Shown here piece by piece: positions 35,025 to 44,481 of a stretch of DNA of 64,000 bases. The stretch spans positions 1,302,001 through 1,366,000 of the forward strand of contig CAWBOT010000005.1 in the NCBI GenBank assembly GCA_963790505.1, given 5' to 3'. This DNA is from Acidisarcina sp963790505. GTDB taxonomy: Bacteria; Acidobacteriota; Terriglobia; Terriglobales; Acidobacteriaceae. The translations under genes were made by a program, and so were the position numbers. Every line of letters starts with the position of its first letter. Positions within the stretch are counted from its first letter, which is position 1. The notes beneath the pieces are model-generated. The model was not told where the DNA came from and did not search any database. It worked only from the letters and a program-made list of their open reading frames with translations.

Positions 35025-37520
35025 TTAAAGCCTGCGGGCACGCCCGTGGGTTGAGGTGCTCGTGGCCGCAACCGTGAAGGAGAGCGCAGCCGACCCGGAG
35101 ATTCCGCCTCCGCTGATGGTCACCTGGATTTTGGCCGCGCCGAGCGTGGCGGTTTTCGACGCGGTGAGGGTGAGAGTGCTGGAACCGGTTCCCGGCGTGG
35201 CGATGCTGGCCGGGGCGAACTTCGCGGCGACTCCAGTGGGAAGACCGGTCACGCCTAAGGCCACTGCGGAGTTGAAGCCTCCGGCGGCAGTAGTGGCCAG
35301 CCTGATCGACAGCGTTCCGCCTCGGGCCAGAGTCGTGCGGGCCGGAGCGATCGACAACCCGAGCCCGGGCAGCGCCACGGTCAGCGGAGCTGCCTTCGTG
35401 ATGCCCCCACCGCTGGCGGTCACGGTGAGGTTCCATGAACCGGGGGTGATGGTCGCACCGGGGGTGAGGGTGAGCACGCTGCTGCCTGCGCCAGGAGAGG
35501 CAATCGAGGCTGGTTTGAAAGTCGCTGTGAGTCCCGAGGGCAGGCCGCTGACCGAGAGCGACACCGCGGAACTGAAATCGCCGCTGCCGGCCGTTGTCAG
35601 CGTGGTCGTGACGCCAGTCCGAGCCAGTATGACGGAGGCGTTGGATAGAGTGAGGCTCAACGCAGGAGGCGGCGTAGAGGTTGAAGAGCCACTCCACGCG
35701 GCCACCAGCTTTTCCGCATCGACGGAGCCGAGCCCGGTGGTCGGGTCGTATCCCGCGCCGGCGGTGAATCCGGTCACGCCTGGCACGCTATTGTTCCCAG
35801 AGGCGACGTCGTGGAAGACCGCCGTGCCGCCGGAAGAGTGCTGCGCGGTCGCCAGCTTGTAGAGCTCCGGGTTGGCGTTTCCCAATCTCGCGGCTGCCTT
35901 CTGCTCGACCAGGGCCATGATTCCGGCAAAGGAGGGCGAGGCGGCCGAGGTGCCGCTGATGGCATATAAATTGCCGGAGATCTGGACGAGGTAGGCATCG
36001 TGCCCGGCGGCGGTCAGGGCTACGTCGGGCACATCGCGCTTGCCGTCGGAGGGGACACCGAGGCCGCTTTGCCAGGTTGGCTTCGAGTAGACGGTGCTCG
36101 CGCCGCCGCCGGTCGACCACAACCCAGAGCTGCCGCTTTCGTTCCAGACGTTCTCAGGGATGTAACTCCGCGCCGAGAGGCCGGTGGTTGCAGTGGAGCT
36201 GTTCCAGTAGAGCGAGGGATTCGTGGTGTCGTTGAATTCAGTGCCGCCGACGCAGGTGCTGTACGGGGTGGAGCAGATGCCGTTGACAGCGCGGCCCTGG
36301 GTAGCTTTGGTTGCGCTGGAAGCATCGCAGCCCGCCGCGCCGCTGTCGCCGGCCGAGACGAAGACGGTGATGCCCTCGGCTGCGGCCTGCTCCCAGAGTG
36401 AATTGAAGAAGCTGTTGGCGCTCGCGCCCAGGTAGGCCTCGCAGAGCCCGTAGCTGACGCTCATGATCGACGCGAGGTTGTGGTTCACGATGTATTGCGC
36501 GGAGAGGAAGACGCCGTCGCTGGTCTGGGTTGAGGCGGAGGTCACGAAGTCGATGGTGGCGGCTTCGGCGACTGCGCCGGACCACTCGGTGTCGAGCATG
36601 GCCTCATCGACATCGCCGGCGACGGAGCTGCCGGGGTCGACGCCGTTGACGATCACCACCGGGTCTCTGGCGGGCAGGCCAAAGGTGCTGCGGAAGGTGC
36701 GCACGTCCGAAAGGAAGATATCGGAACGTCCGACGATGGCGATCGTCTCGCCGCTCCCGGTGTAGGCCTGGCTGTAGAGCGAGCTGACGTCATAGATCAT
36801 GGTGAAGTCGGCGGGCGAGAGATAATGCGCGGAGCCCGAGGTGAACTCGGGTGAGAGTTTGAGGGAGTGGTGCTGGGGGACGCTGAAGAAGTTGTGCAGC
36901 GAGGCCACGCCGCCGACGACGGGGGCGAGCGCTGCGGGAACCATCGGGTCGCTGGCGTTGGCAATGTGGCTACGGCCGGCGACCTTGTAGGTGTGCATGG
37001 TGGTCTGGAAAGCCGATTCGACCTGCGCGGAGGTCCCGCTGAAGACGAGTGCCTGATGGCCGGCGGTGAGCTCGTTGACCTCGAAGCCGGAGCGCTCGAG
37101 CCAGCGCTGCACCTGCTCGATATCGCCGCTCGATGGGCCGAAGTGTTCGGCATAGGTCTGCGGGGTGAGCCACTGGTGATAGAGGGGCGATGCGGGGTCG
37201 TGCTGTGCTTCGACCAATGCGTCTAAAGCCGCCTTCTGCGCGGCGTCAGGTTGAAGAACCAGAATCATGCGCTCCAGGCGCTGGCCGCCATCGAGTGCCC
37301 CGGTCTCGAGAGCGGGCAGGGCAGCGGGCACGGTGTTGCCCTGAAGCGGGACGAGCTCGGTGTCTTCGACTGAGCGCACGATCCGGTCATGCGGAGAGAC
37401 GGAAGCGAGCGCGGTCCCGACTGCATCGGACTCTGATTGCGCAGACGACGATGTCGGAAGGGCTGCGCCAAGGCAGAGGAACGCCAGAAGGATAGAGACT
37501 GGGTGTTTCGATGGCCGCAT
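35025..37520 (-). CDS. Sedolisin (S53) secreted acid serine protease with Ig-like tail
   Basis: 831 residues: signal peptide (1-28), pro-kumamolisin activation domain (about 55-190), S53 catalytic domain (about 215-610) and two tandem Ig-like repeats (about 620-725 and 726-825; each SGLPSGLTATFKPASI-like). Catalytic residues are visible as DEAMLD (Glu and Asp), SAGDSG (oxyanion Asp) and SGTSAASPSFAG (Ser). The calcium site is in VFHDVASGNNSVP with the following GYDPTTGLGS. The enzyme is made as a zymogen and matures at low pH, fitting an acidophilic soil bacterium. The tail may bind a polymer or surface. Confidence 0.92.
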   Translation of the reverse strand: MRPSKHPVSILLAFLCLGAALPTSSSAQSESDAVGTALASVSPHDRIVRSVEDTELVPLQGNTVPAALPALETGALDGGQRLERMILVLQPDAAQKAALDALVEAQHDPASPLYHQWLTPQTYAEHFGPSSGDIEQVQRWLERSGFEVNELTAGHQALVFSGTSAQVESAFQTTMHTYKVAGRSHIANASDPMVPAALAPVVGGVASLHNFFSVPQHHSLKLSPEFTSGSAHYLSPADFTMIYDVSSLYSQAYTGSGETIAIVGRSDIFLSDVRTFRSTFGLPARDPVVIVNGVDPGSSVAGDVDEAMLDTEWSGAVAEAATIDFVTSASTQTSDGVFLSAQYIVNHNLASIMSVSYGLCEAYLGASANSFFNSLWEQAAAEGITVFVSAGDSGAAGCDASSATKATQGRAVNGICSTPYSTCVGGTEFNDTTNPSLYWNSSTATTGLSARSYIPENVWNESGSSGLWSTGGGASTVYSKPTWQSGLGVPSDGKRDVPDVALTAAGHDAYLVQISGNLYAISGTSAASPSFAGIMALVEQKAAARLGNANPELYKLATAQHSSGGTAVFHDVASGNNSVPGVTGFTAGAGYDPTTGLGSVDAEKLVAAWSGSSTSTPPPALSLTLSNASVILARTGVTTTLTTAGSGDFSSAVSLSVSGLPSGLTATFKPASIASPGAGSSVLTLTPGATITPGSWNLTVTASGGGITKAAPLTVALPGLGLSIAPARTTLARGGTLSIRLATTAAGGFNSAVALGVTGLPTGVAAKFAPASIATPGTGSSTLTLTASKTATLGAAKIQVTISGGGISGSAALSFTVAATSTSTHGRARRL

Positions 37521-37613
37521 CGATGATCCTTTGAGCAGAGGGTATGGACGCGCAGGGCGGCCTCTCCGGTCATCGGCGGCGGATTAGAAAATGCTAAGAG
37601 GTGGATGAAGTCG

Positions 37614-37650
37614 AAACAAAAACGCAGCCGTCCGGGATGGACGGCTGCGT
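37614..37650 (-). terminator. Rho-independent terminator of the desaturase gene
   Basis: ACGCAGCCGTCC (37622-37633) and GGACGGCTGCGT (37639-37650) form a perfect 12-bp stem; on the minus strand it is followed by TTTTTG and TTT. It lies about 25 bp after the desaturase stop codon. Confidence 0.9.
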
Positions 37651-37675
37651 GGATATTACCGAAGTCAGGCAGGGG

Positions 37676-38611
37676 TTAGACGGCGACGCCCGCGGGACGG
37701 GGATTGTTCTGGTCGTACTGGGCGATCTTGACGTCTTTGGCGAGGCCGATCTGCTTGAGCAGCCAGATGCCGTAGTAGTTGGGATCGAACTCGTACCATT
37801 TCAAGCCGTGACGCGCGGAGACGGGATGAGCGTGGTGGTTGTTGTGCCAGCCTTCGCCGCCGGTGAGCAGCGCCACCCACCAGTTGTTGCGCGAGTCGTC
37901 GCGGGTCTCGAAGCGGCGCGAACCCCAGAGATGGGTGGCGGAGTTGACCAGCCAGGTCGCGTGCAGGCCGAGCGTGGTGCGCAGGAAGATGCCCCACATC
38001 ACGAACGACCATCCGCCGGTCGCGAGGAGAATGAAACCAACCGTAGTGAGCGGGACCCAGTGATACTTGCTGAGCAGAACATGGAAGCGGTCTTTGGCGA
38101 GATCGGGAGCGTAGCGGTTGGCGAGCTCGACATCCTGATGGAGGGATTCGCCGTGGATGATCCAGCCGGCGTGAGACCACCAGGTACCGTCGTTGGGCGT
38201 GTGCGGGTCGCCGTCTTTGTCGCTGTGTTTGTGATGGACGCGGTGGGTGGAGACCCAGAAGATCGGTCCGCCCTCAAGTGCGAGGGTGCCGCAGACGGCG
38301 ATGCAATACTCGACCCACTTGGGGGTCTTGTATCCGCGATGGGTGAGCAGGCGATGATAGCCCATGCCGATGCCGACGTTGATGGCGAGCATGTAGAGAA
38401 CAACGGAGACGATGAGCGCCTTCCAGGAGAACATGAAGAGCGCAGCGACTGCGCCGATGTGGAAGGCGACCATAAATATGGTGGTCGTCCAGTTGATGGT
38501 CTTCTTTGCTTCTTTCGCGCTCTTGCGCTCGACTACAGGAGCGACGAAGAGGGGCGACGGGTTGAAAACCTGGGTGGGAGCGAGCTCTTGTTCCAAAACA
38601 TCAACGGGCAT
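37676..38611 (-). CDS. Membrane acyl desaturase (delta-9 type)
   Basis: 311 residues from ATG 38611; a TTG at 38701 would add 30 residues without family similarity. The three histidine boxes of the di-iron site are HRLLTH, HRVHH and HNNHH. Four TM helices surround them (FHIGAVAALFMFSWKALIVS and following). It introduces a double bond into acyl-CoA or acyl-lipid chains using O2 and ferredoxin, adjusting membrane fluidity. The gene is monocistronic with its own strong terminator. Confidence 0.92.
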   Translation of the reverse strand: MPVDVLEQELAPTQVFNPSPLFVAPVVERKSAKEAKKTINWTTTIFMVAFHIGAVAALFMFSWKALIVSVVLYMLAINVGIGMGYHRLLTHRGYKTPKWVEYCIAVCGTLALEGGPIFWVSTHRVHHKHSDKDGDPHTPNDGTWWSHAGWIIHGESLHQDVELANRYAPDLAKDRFHVLLSKYHWVPLTTVGFILLATGGWSFVMWGIFLRTTLGLHATWLVNSATHLWGSRRFETRDDSRNNWWVALLTGGEGWHNNHHAHPVSARHGLKWYEFDPNYYGIWLLKQIGLAKDVKIAQYDQNNPRPAGVAV

Positions 38612-38807
38612 AGGCGGGGCGGGATCCTTAAGAATAGCGAAGTAGCCTCTCAAACCGTAACAGCCCGAACGCTGACGTGGTTGTAACACTTTTGTAAGCA
38701 AGCCGACACATTGACAGGACGAAGATGTGGGGTAGGGTTTCTGCCTGACTCTCCGACTCGTTCATCGGCAAGTGCATGAAAAGGTTGAGCTGCTGAGCGA
38801 GCTCTGC

Positions 38808-40295
38808 TTATCTTGGCGCGGGCTCTGAAGCATCGGCGAGCGCATAGGCGAGGACGGTCATGACGGCTGCGTTTTCGCTCAACTCGCGGGGATTGACCTT
38901 GTCGAAGGTGTCGGCCGGAGTGTGGTGATAGTTGAAATAGAATCGGCTGTCCTGGGCGGGCGCGAAGCCAGGTACGCCTTTTTCATTCAGGCTGGCGATG
39001 TCTTCGCCGGCCTCGGGCGAGGGCACTAAGCCGCCAGCGCCGATTGGCTTCAGGGTCTGGGCGACGGGGCGCAGCCACTGTTCGAGCGCGGGCTTGCCGT
39101 CGACGTAGATTCCCGTGGGGTGACCTGCGCCGAGATCGGATTCAATCGCGCCGATGTGGTTGGGAACGTCGGCGGCGTGTTCTTTGGCGTAGGTCTGCGC
39201 GCCGTCGGAGCCTTCTTCTTCGGACATCCAGGCGACGAAGCGAACCGTGCGTTTGGGATGAATGCCAAGCTGCGACAAGAGATGGATGGCCTGCATGGAG
39301 ACGACGACTCCAGCGCCGTCGTCGATGGCGCCGGTTGCGAGGTCCCACGAATCGAGATGGCCGGATACGATCACGACCTGCTCGGGATGCTCGGCGCCTT
39401 TCCAATCGGCGATGACGTTGTAGCTGTCGGCGCGGGGCAGCGTCTGCGGAGTCAAGGTAAGCTTCATGCTGACGGGACCTTGCGTGGTGAGGTCGGCGAG
39501 CAGATCGGCGTCTTCGGCGGTGACCGCAGCGGCAGGAATCTTGTCCAGATGCGGGTCGTACATGGTCATCCCGGTGTGCGGGATGCGGTAATCGGCTCCG
39601 CCAACGGAGCGGACGAGGACGGCGACGGCTCCGTGCGAGGCGGCGACTATGGGGCCGACGGCGCGATAGATCACGGCTTCGCCGTAGGCGCGGCCACCAT
39701 CGCCCTGAGCGGCAAGTTGCTTGTCGAAGTGTTCGTTGAAAAGCAGAATCTTACCCTTCACCGCATCGGGGCCGAGTGCATTCAGAGCCTTGAAGGAGTC
39801 GACGACGACGACTTCGGCGGTGAGGCCATCGTCCGGGGTAGCGACGCTACCGCCGAGCGCGGTGAGGACGATCTTCTGTGTCGTGGACGGCGTCATGCCG
39901 GGCCAGGCGACGAGCTGCGCGGTTTCCGCTCCACGGACCCAATGGGGGACCTGGGTTTTTTCCAGGGTGACTTCGGCGCCGAGCTTGCGCATCTCGGCGG
40001 CAACGTATTCGACAGCGGCCTGGGCTTGCGGGGAGCCGCTGAGTCGCGGGCCGATGTTATCGGTGAGATGGCGGAGTTGGTTCAGCGCGTAGGGGTCGGC
40101 GATCGCGGCGTCGCGCAGGCGCTCCATGGTGGCGATCTGTTGCGGCGTCCAGGCGCCGCTTGGAACATCGAGGAGGCTGGCGAGGCGCTGCTGCATCGGA
40201 GACGGTGCGGCGGGCGCGGGTTGCTGCGCAGAGCAAACGGCGACAAGAGTCAGGGGTAGGAGGGAGCGGAAAAGAGGCTTGCGAGTGAGAGACAT
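38808..40295 (-). CDS. Secreted M28 zinc peptidase with PA domain (carboxypeptidase Q-like)
   Basis: 495 residues with signal peptide (1-23). A PA domain (about 150-300) is inserted before the M28 catalytic core. Zinc ligands can be read as SGHLDSWD (His, Asp), IDDGAG (bridging Asp), SEEEGSDG (general-base Glu and ligand Glu), ESDLGAG (Asp) and YHHTPADT (His). It is a bi-zinc aminopeptidase or dipeptidase acting on extracellular peptides. A second M28 gene lies upstream on the same strand, separated by a repeat-bearing 175-bp gap. Confidence 0.88.
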   Translation of the reverse strand: MSLTRKPLFRSLLPLTLVAVCSAQQPAPAAPSPMQQRLASLLDVPSGAWTPQQIATMERLRDAAIADPYALNQLRHLTDNIGPRLSGSPQAQAAVEYVAAEMRKLGAEVTLEKTQVPHWVRGAETAQLVAWPGMTPSTTQKIVLTALGGSVATPDDGLTAEVVVVDSFKALNALGPDAVKGKILLFNEHFDKQLAAQGDGGRAYGEAVIYRAVGPIVAASHGAVAVLVRSVGGADYRIPHTGMTMYDPHLDKIPAAAVTAEDADLLADLTTQGPVSMKLTLTPQTLPRADSYNVIADWKGAEHPEQVVIVSGHLDSWDLATGAIDDGAGVVVSMQAIHLLSQLGIHPKRTVRFVAWMSEEEGSDGAQTYAKEHAADVPNHIGAIESDLGAGHPTGIYVDGKPALEQWLRPVAQTLKPIGAGGLVPSPEAGEDIASLNEKGVPGFAPAQDSRFYFNYHHTPADTFDKVNPRELSENAAVMTVLAYALADASEPAPR

Positions 40296-40470
40296 TTAGG
40301 GGGAAGGATACCATGCGAGGGGTGGCGATCTTGCCTCTGCAAACCGCATGGAGCATCCCTGCGGAGCCGAGGACGAAGAATTTGATCCTCCCACCCGCAA
40401 ACCACGCGGTAGGATGGTGCACCCATTGTTGTGGTTTCCGAGGCGCTCGCAGGCTTGAGATTTCGTCGGC
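40296..40470 (-). repeat. Repeat-bearing intergenic region between two M28 genes
   Basis: Two related segments, AAACCGCATGGAGCATCC (from 40339) and AAACCACGCGGTAGGATGGTG (from 40400), flank GGACGAAGAATTTGATCC. On the minus strand short frames such as MHHPTAWFAGGRI can be read; from memory, similar short frames recur in acidobacterial genomes as an intergenic repeat. I do not treat them as genes. Confidence 0.4.
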
Positions 40471-42597
40471 TTACTTTGCGCCTTCGAGGGTGGTGGCGGC
40501 GCGAGTGAGGGCTTCGGCGAGGGAAGACATCTGTTGCTGGGCGCGGGCGAGATCTTTGGCGTCGATGGCCTCGTTGACGCCGGGAATGACGACGGCGGAG
40601 TAGCCGGTGAATTCGCCCGGTGCGTAAATGGTGTGCTTGTACCAGGGGCGGCCGGGCAGGCCCTGAGTTGAGAGCAGGGCGTGCTCTGCATCTAGCAGGG
40701 TCTGGTTGAAGGCAGGCACATCGGAGATGGGAGCAGCCATCTTCTTTTGTACGGCGGATGCGGCGGCGGAAAAGCGTTCGGCGGCTTCGATGGCCGCTTC
40801 GAACTTCAACTCTTTCAGTCCGGCTTCGGCGGCTTTCTTTTTCGCGGTCTGCAGATAGACGGCAATCTCGCTCGCGTAGGTGGCGTAGTCGTAGGGCAGG
40901 ACTCCGGCGTCGGCCATCTTGATGACTTCGAGGCCGAAGACGCGAGCCTGTTGCTGGAGCAGGGTGAAGTCTGGATCGGCGTTTTTGACGAACCAGCTGT
41001 AGTTGTCGAAGGCGGAGTGGTATACGCCGTAGGGGCCGCTCGATCCGATGTCGGTCGAGGGCACGCCGAGGTGCTGGAAGAACGGGGTGAAGTCGGAGCC
41101 GCTGCCGAGGTCGCCGACATCGACATCCTCGGTGACGCGGGCATTGACGTGCTTTTCGTTGTAGCCGATGTTGTGTTCTTTTGCGGCAAGAGCCTGAGTG
41201 GACTTCCACTGGTCGTAGACGGTTGCGCCTTTGGCGCTGGGGACTTCTTTCGTCACGTCGCGAACGAAGCGCTTGAGGGTAGGGACTGCGGAGGCGCTGA
41301 AGTCGGGGCCGGAGACTGAGACATCAGTGTTGAAATAGGCGACGGCATGTTCGAGATGCCGGGCGTGGCCTTCGGCCCATTCAGTGGAACCGATCAGGCC
41401 TTCTTCTTCGCCGTCCCAGCTGCCGAAGACGATGCGGCGCTTGGGTTTCCAGCCGGTCTTGAGGAGCTCGCCAATGCCGTGAACGGCTTCGAGCATACTT
41501 GCCGTTCCGCTGGAGGGATCGACCGCGCCGAAGACCCAGGCGTCGCGATGATTGCCGGCGACGACCCACTCGTCAGGATAGGTTGTGCCGTCGATGGCGC
41601 CGATCACGTCCCAGATGGTGCGATAGGCGTAGTCCTGATTCAGCAGGAGATGGACGCTGACCCCGCCGGGGCCGGTGTGGTACTCGAAGGGCAGGCCACC
41701 CTGCCAGTCTTTCGGGACGGCCGGGCCGCCAAGGGCTTTGAGGATCGGCTCGGCGTCCTGCCAGGAGATCGGGGTTGCCGGGATTGTCGGCTGGCTAGGC
41801 GCAGCGTCCGGCGAAATGCGCTTGTCGGCGGGCAGGTCGGGGTCGGAGGCGATGCCTGGACTGGTAGCGTCGCCGGGATATTTGAAGATATATTGCACCG
41901 ATCCGCGCTGCACTCCAGTGGCGGGGCGGTACGGCCCATCGGGGTAAACCTTGCCTTTACCGAATCCGTCGTCGGCGGGATCGCTGTAGATGATGACTCC
42001 GGCCGCGCCGCCAAGCTGGGCCAGATAGACTTTGACGCCGCGGAAGTTGCGCCCATAACGAACGATCACCAGCTTGCCCTTGATGCTGACGTGGAGGTCT
42101 TCGAGCTTTTTGAAGTCTTCGGGCGTGCCGTAGTTCGCGTAGACCACGCTGGCGGTGAGGTCGCAGGAGGGCGACGAGCTATTGAAGGCGGTCAGGATGC
42201 GGGGGTCACTCTGGTAAGGATCGTCGGTGACATGTTCGGGCGTGGGGCCGGTCATCAGGACGCGGCCATCGGGGGCGGTCGCGGTGATCTTCACCTCTCT
42301 GGGAAAGCTGAGCCAAACTTTGTAGGGGACGATGGTCGTTTCGAGGCCGGCGGCGCGAAAGCGGGCAGCGACGTATTCGGCGGTGGCATAGTCCTCTTTC
42401 GAGGCAGCAGGGTGGGGCGCAGCGGTCAGCGTCTTCAGGTGTTCGCCGGCGAGTTTGGCGCTGGGGACAGCGAGGAATTCCCGATCGATCTCCTGTTCCG
42501 CGGATTGGGCATTGGGGGAGGGAGACTGGGCGAAGAGGAAGGGCTGTAAGGCGAGGGCGGCGGCAAGCGTGAAGGCGGCGGATTCGCGCAGGGACAC
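40471..42597 (-). CDS. Secreted M28 peptidase, glutamate carboxypeptidase II/PSMA type
   Basis: 708 residues from GTG 42597 (GGAG 7-8 bp upstream). Signal peptide (1-25), protease-associated domain (about 110-300), M28 core (about 310-560) and a C-terminal transferrin-receptor-like helical dimerisation domain (about 580-700). Ligands: NHRDAWVFGAVDPSSG (His, Asp), WDGEEEGLIGS (Glu, Glu), FNTDVSVSG (Asp), YHSAFDNY (His). Family members release C-terminal glutamate or cleave peptides. With the neighbouring S53, M16 and M28 genes it forms an extracellular proteolysis stretch. Confidence 0.9.
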   Translation of the reverse strand: MSLRESAAFTLAAALALQPFLFAQSPSPNAQSAEQEIDREFLAVPSAKLAGEHLKTLTAAPHPAASKEDYATAEYVAARFRAAGLETTIVPYKVWLSFPREVKITATAPDGRVLMTGPTPEHVTDDPYQSDPRILTAFNSSSPSCDLTASVVYANYGTPEDFKKLEDLHVSIKGKLVIVRYGRNFRGVKVYLAQLGGAAGVIIYSDPADDGFGKGKVYPDGPYRPATGVQRGSVQYIFKYPGDATSPGIASDPDLPADKRISPDAAPSQPTIPATPISWQDAEPILKALGGPAVPKDWQGGLPFEYHTGPGGVSVHLLLNQDYAYRTIWDVIGAIDGTTYPDEWVVAGNHRDAWVFGAVDPSSGTASMLEAVHGIGELLKTGWKPKRRIVFGSWDGEEEGLIGSTEWAEGHARHLEHAVAYFNTDVSVSGPDFSASAVPTLKRFVRDVTKEVPSAKGATVYDQWKSTQALAAKEHNIGYNEKHVNARVTEDVDVGDLGSGSDFTPFFQHLGVPSTDIGSSGPYGVYHSAFDNYSWFVKNADPDFTLLQQQARVFGLEVIKMADAGVLPYDYATYASEIAVYLQTAKKKAAEAGLKELKFEAAIEAAERFSAAASAVQKKMAAPISDVPAFNQTLLDAEHALLSTQGLPGRPWYKHTIYAPGEFTGYSAVVIPGVNEAIDAKDLARAQQQMSSLAEALTRAATTLEGAK

Positions 42598-42743
42598 TAT
42601 GGCTCCAAAGGGCTGAGGATGGGTCGGAGACTATGAAGGCATAGAGTACACGTTCACGTCGCGGGCATGGGAGATCGGCACACGAATTCGGTCAAGCAGG
42701 GAAGGCAGAACGGACTGGAACCGCCAACCCGGAAAAGAGTGAG

Positions 42744-43142
42744 TTATGCGACCGGCTGAGCGCAGTGCGAGCAGCGCCTGGCGGCGGCCGGGATGTCGCT
42801 CAGGCACTCGGGGCAGGGCTTGGTCGCTGGCGGCACCGCAGTGAGGTGCATGCGTGCCAAGAGGGTATTTACGGGCAGCACAACGAGGAAATACACGGCC
42901 GCCGAGATGAGCAGGAACGAGATGAGAGCGTTAAGGAAGTTACCGTAGGTGATTTTGCCGCCATTGATGGTCAGCAGGAGCGAGGAGAAGTCGGGTTTCT
43001 GGAAGATGGCGGCGATGAGCGGCGTGATGATGTCTTTGACCAGAGAGGTCACGATCGTCCCGAAGGCACCGCCGATGACGACGGCGACGGCGAGGTCGAG
43101 GACGTTGCCGCGAAGAATGAAGTCGCGAAAACCTTTCAGCAT
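42744..43142 (-). CDS. mscL: Large-conductance mechanosensitive channel with C-terminal zinc-ribbon
   Basis: 132 residues from ATG 43142 with AAGGAG upstream. The MscL core begins MLKGFRDFILRGNVLDLAVA, followed by TM1 (VIGGAFGTIVTSLV), a short periplasmic loop and TM2 (ALISFLLISAAVYFLVVLPV). It opens under membrane tension to release solutes after osmotic downshock. Unlike the E. coli helical bundle, the C-terminus carries two CxxC pairs (C110/C113, C124/C127), which suggests a small zinc-binding cap. Confidence 0.92.
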   Translation of the reverse strand: MLKGFRDFILRGNVLDLAVAVVIGGAFGTIVTSLVKDIITPLIAAIFQKPDFSSLLLTINGGKITYGNFLNALISFLLISAAVYFLVVLPVNTLLARMHLTAVPPATKPCPECLSDIPAAARRCSHCAQPVA

Positions 43143-43318
43143 GCACAGCTCCTTTTCGAGGTGGGGTGATTGCGGCGGGGATAGCACGGCCCAGGCCGGA
43201 AGCCGCGATTCGGCGGCTTTTGCGATCTTATCCCAACAGGGAAGTGTCGGCGCAAAGAACGTGAAAGGACGGACCAGGTGCTGAGGGTCGCGAGGCCATC
43301 AAGTCGGGCGCGATGATG

Positions 43319-43618
43319 CTAGAGCAGCCACCGGTCGTAAGGATAAAGGAGCAGAAAGAGGATCATGGAGATCGCCATGATGTCCATGTAGAGGAGCAGG
43401 ATGACTCCACCGTGGTAAAAGCTCCAGCGCAGGCGGAGGCAGCGCATCGTGTCGGCGGTGCCTGCGAACGCAACGATTGTGGGGATGATGAGACCGGGAG
43501 TGGGGTGGTCTTCGGGATAGCCCGCCCAGAAGAAGGCTAGGAGCAGGCTGCCGAGAACGAGAAGTGAGCCGCGCAACAGCGATTTTCGACGGGGGTTGAG
43601 AAAGCTGGGCGGATGCAT
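43319..43618 (-). CDS. Small membrane protein, unknown
   Basis: 99 residues from ATG 43618. Three hydrophobic segments (SLLVLGSLLLAFFWAGY, PGLIIPTIVAFAGTADTM, GVILLLYMDIMAISMILFLLL) and a short basic N-terminus. No family recognised. It is transcribed on the strand opposite ruvX, whose start is about 210 bp away, and may be monocistronic. Confidence 0.5.
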   Translation of the reverse strand: MHPPSFLNPRRKSLLRGSLLVLGSLLLAFFWAGYPEDHPTPGLIIPTIVAFAGTADTMRCLRLRWSFYHGGVILLLYMDIMAISMILFLLLYPYDRWLL

Positions 43619-43827
43619 CCGGAATGACAAGGCGATTGCGATGATGCTTTCAGTTTAGCGGAGGCTGTACAGCTGAGGAGAGACGTCTTCTCGTGTGGTG
43701 AAAAGAGGTTTGGGAGTATTCCAGTTGCAATTGCTCCCCTGGTGTCAGCCTTGGATGGCACCTGGTAGCGCGGTACTTCGGCTTCAGGCGGCGGTAGACT
43801 TGTGCTTGATGGTGGAGATGGTGGCGG

Positions 43828-44319
43828 GTGACGGTTTCGGGTCGAGTGATGGCTTTGGATGTGGGGAAGGCGCGGGTGGGAGTCGCGCTTTCGGACCCGC
43901 TGGGCTATACCGCGCAGCCGCTGCTGACGCTGTGGCGCAAGAGCCGGGGCGAGGACCTGCGGAGCCTGCTGCGGGTGATTCGCAAACATGAGGTGGTGGC
44001 GATCGTGGTGGGGAATCCGCTGCACATGTCGGGCGACGTGAGCCCGTGGGCGGCGAAGGTGCAGGCGTTTGCCGCGGAGCTGGGGACGCGTTCAGGGCTG
44101 CCGGTGGAGCTTTGGGATGAGCGGTTGAGCTCGGTGGCGGCGCACGAGATTCTTGATGAAGCAGGGCACGACCGGCGCGACCGCAAGCAGGTGATCGACC
44201 AGGTGGCGGCGGTGGTGATTCTGCGGGGTTGGATGGAAGCGAAGCAGGAGGCGGCTTCGCGCGCTGCTGGGATGTCGGAGACGCCAACGTCAGCCTTGTC
44301 TCCAGTGGCGGATGATTAA
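43828..44319 (+). CDS. ruvX: RuvX/YqgF Holliday-junction resolvase-like nuclease
   Basis: 163 residues from GTG 43828 (ATG 43849 also possible). RNase H-like fold with catalytic ALDVGKARVGVALSD, VVGNPLHMSGD and LWDERLSSVAA motifs, and DQVAAVVILRGWM near the end. YqgF proteins process 16S rRNA ends or resolve DNA junctions. The last 25 residues follow a 24-bp sequence that recurs at 45386-45409, so the present C-terminus may be new. Confidence 0.9.
   Translation: MTVSGRVMALDVGKARVGVALSDPLGYTAQPLLTLWRKSRGEDLRSLLRVIRKHEVVAIVVGNPLHMSGDVSPWAAKVQAFAAELGTRSGLPVELWDERLSSVAAHEILDEAGHDRRDRKQVIDQVAAVVILRGWMEAKQEAASRAAGMSETPTSALSPVADD
44238..44261. repeat. 24-bp direct repeat, left copy (inside ruvX)
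   Basis: Identical over 24 bases to 45386-45409 (starts AGCGAAGCAGGAGGCGGC), with GATGG five to six bases upstream conserved as well. The two copies bracket the ArsR-SRPBCC genes. Confidence 0.9.
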
Positions 44320-44481
44320 GCCCGGTCGGTGAGTGCAATGGCCTGAAGTCAACAGTCGGCCAAGGGTCACTTGTCCGGCAACGCGAATATTCGGCCGTGC
44401 GGCGAGAAGCCTGTTCTAACCAAGCCTTCGCCGCCAGCCTCAGTTGTATCTGGCGCATGACGGTCGTCAAAACGCCAACTT

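Noticed and set aside
40057..40422. Minus-strand frame MHHPTAWFAGG upstream of the M28 gene
   Set aside because: It is a translated intergenic repeat that overlaps the signal-peptide region of the M28 gene in another frame.
41347..42549. 400-codon plus-strand frame opposite the PSMA-like peptidase
   Set aside because: Mirror of a clear M28 gene; no family resemblance, Gly/Val/Asp-rich shadow composition.
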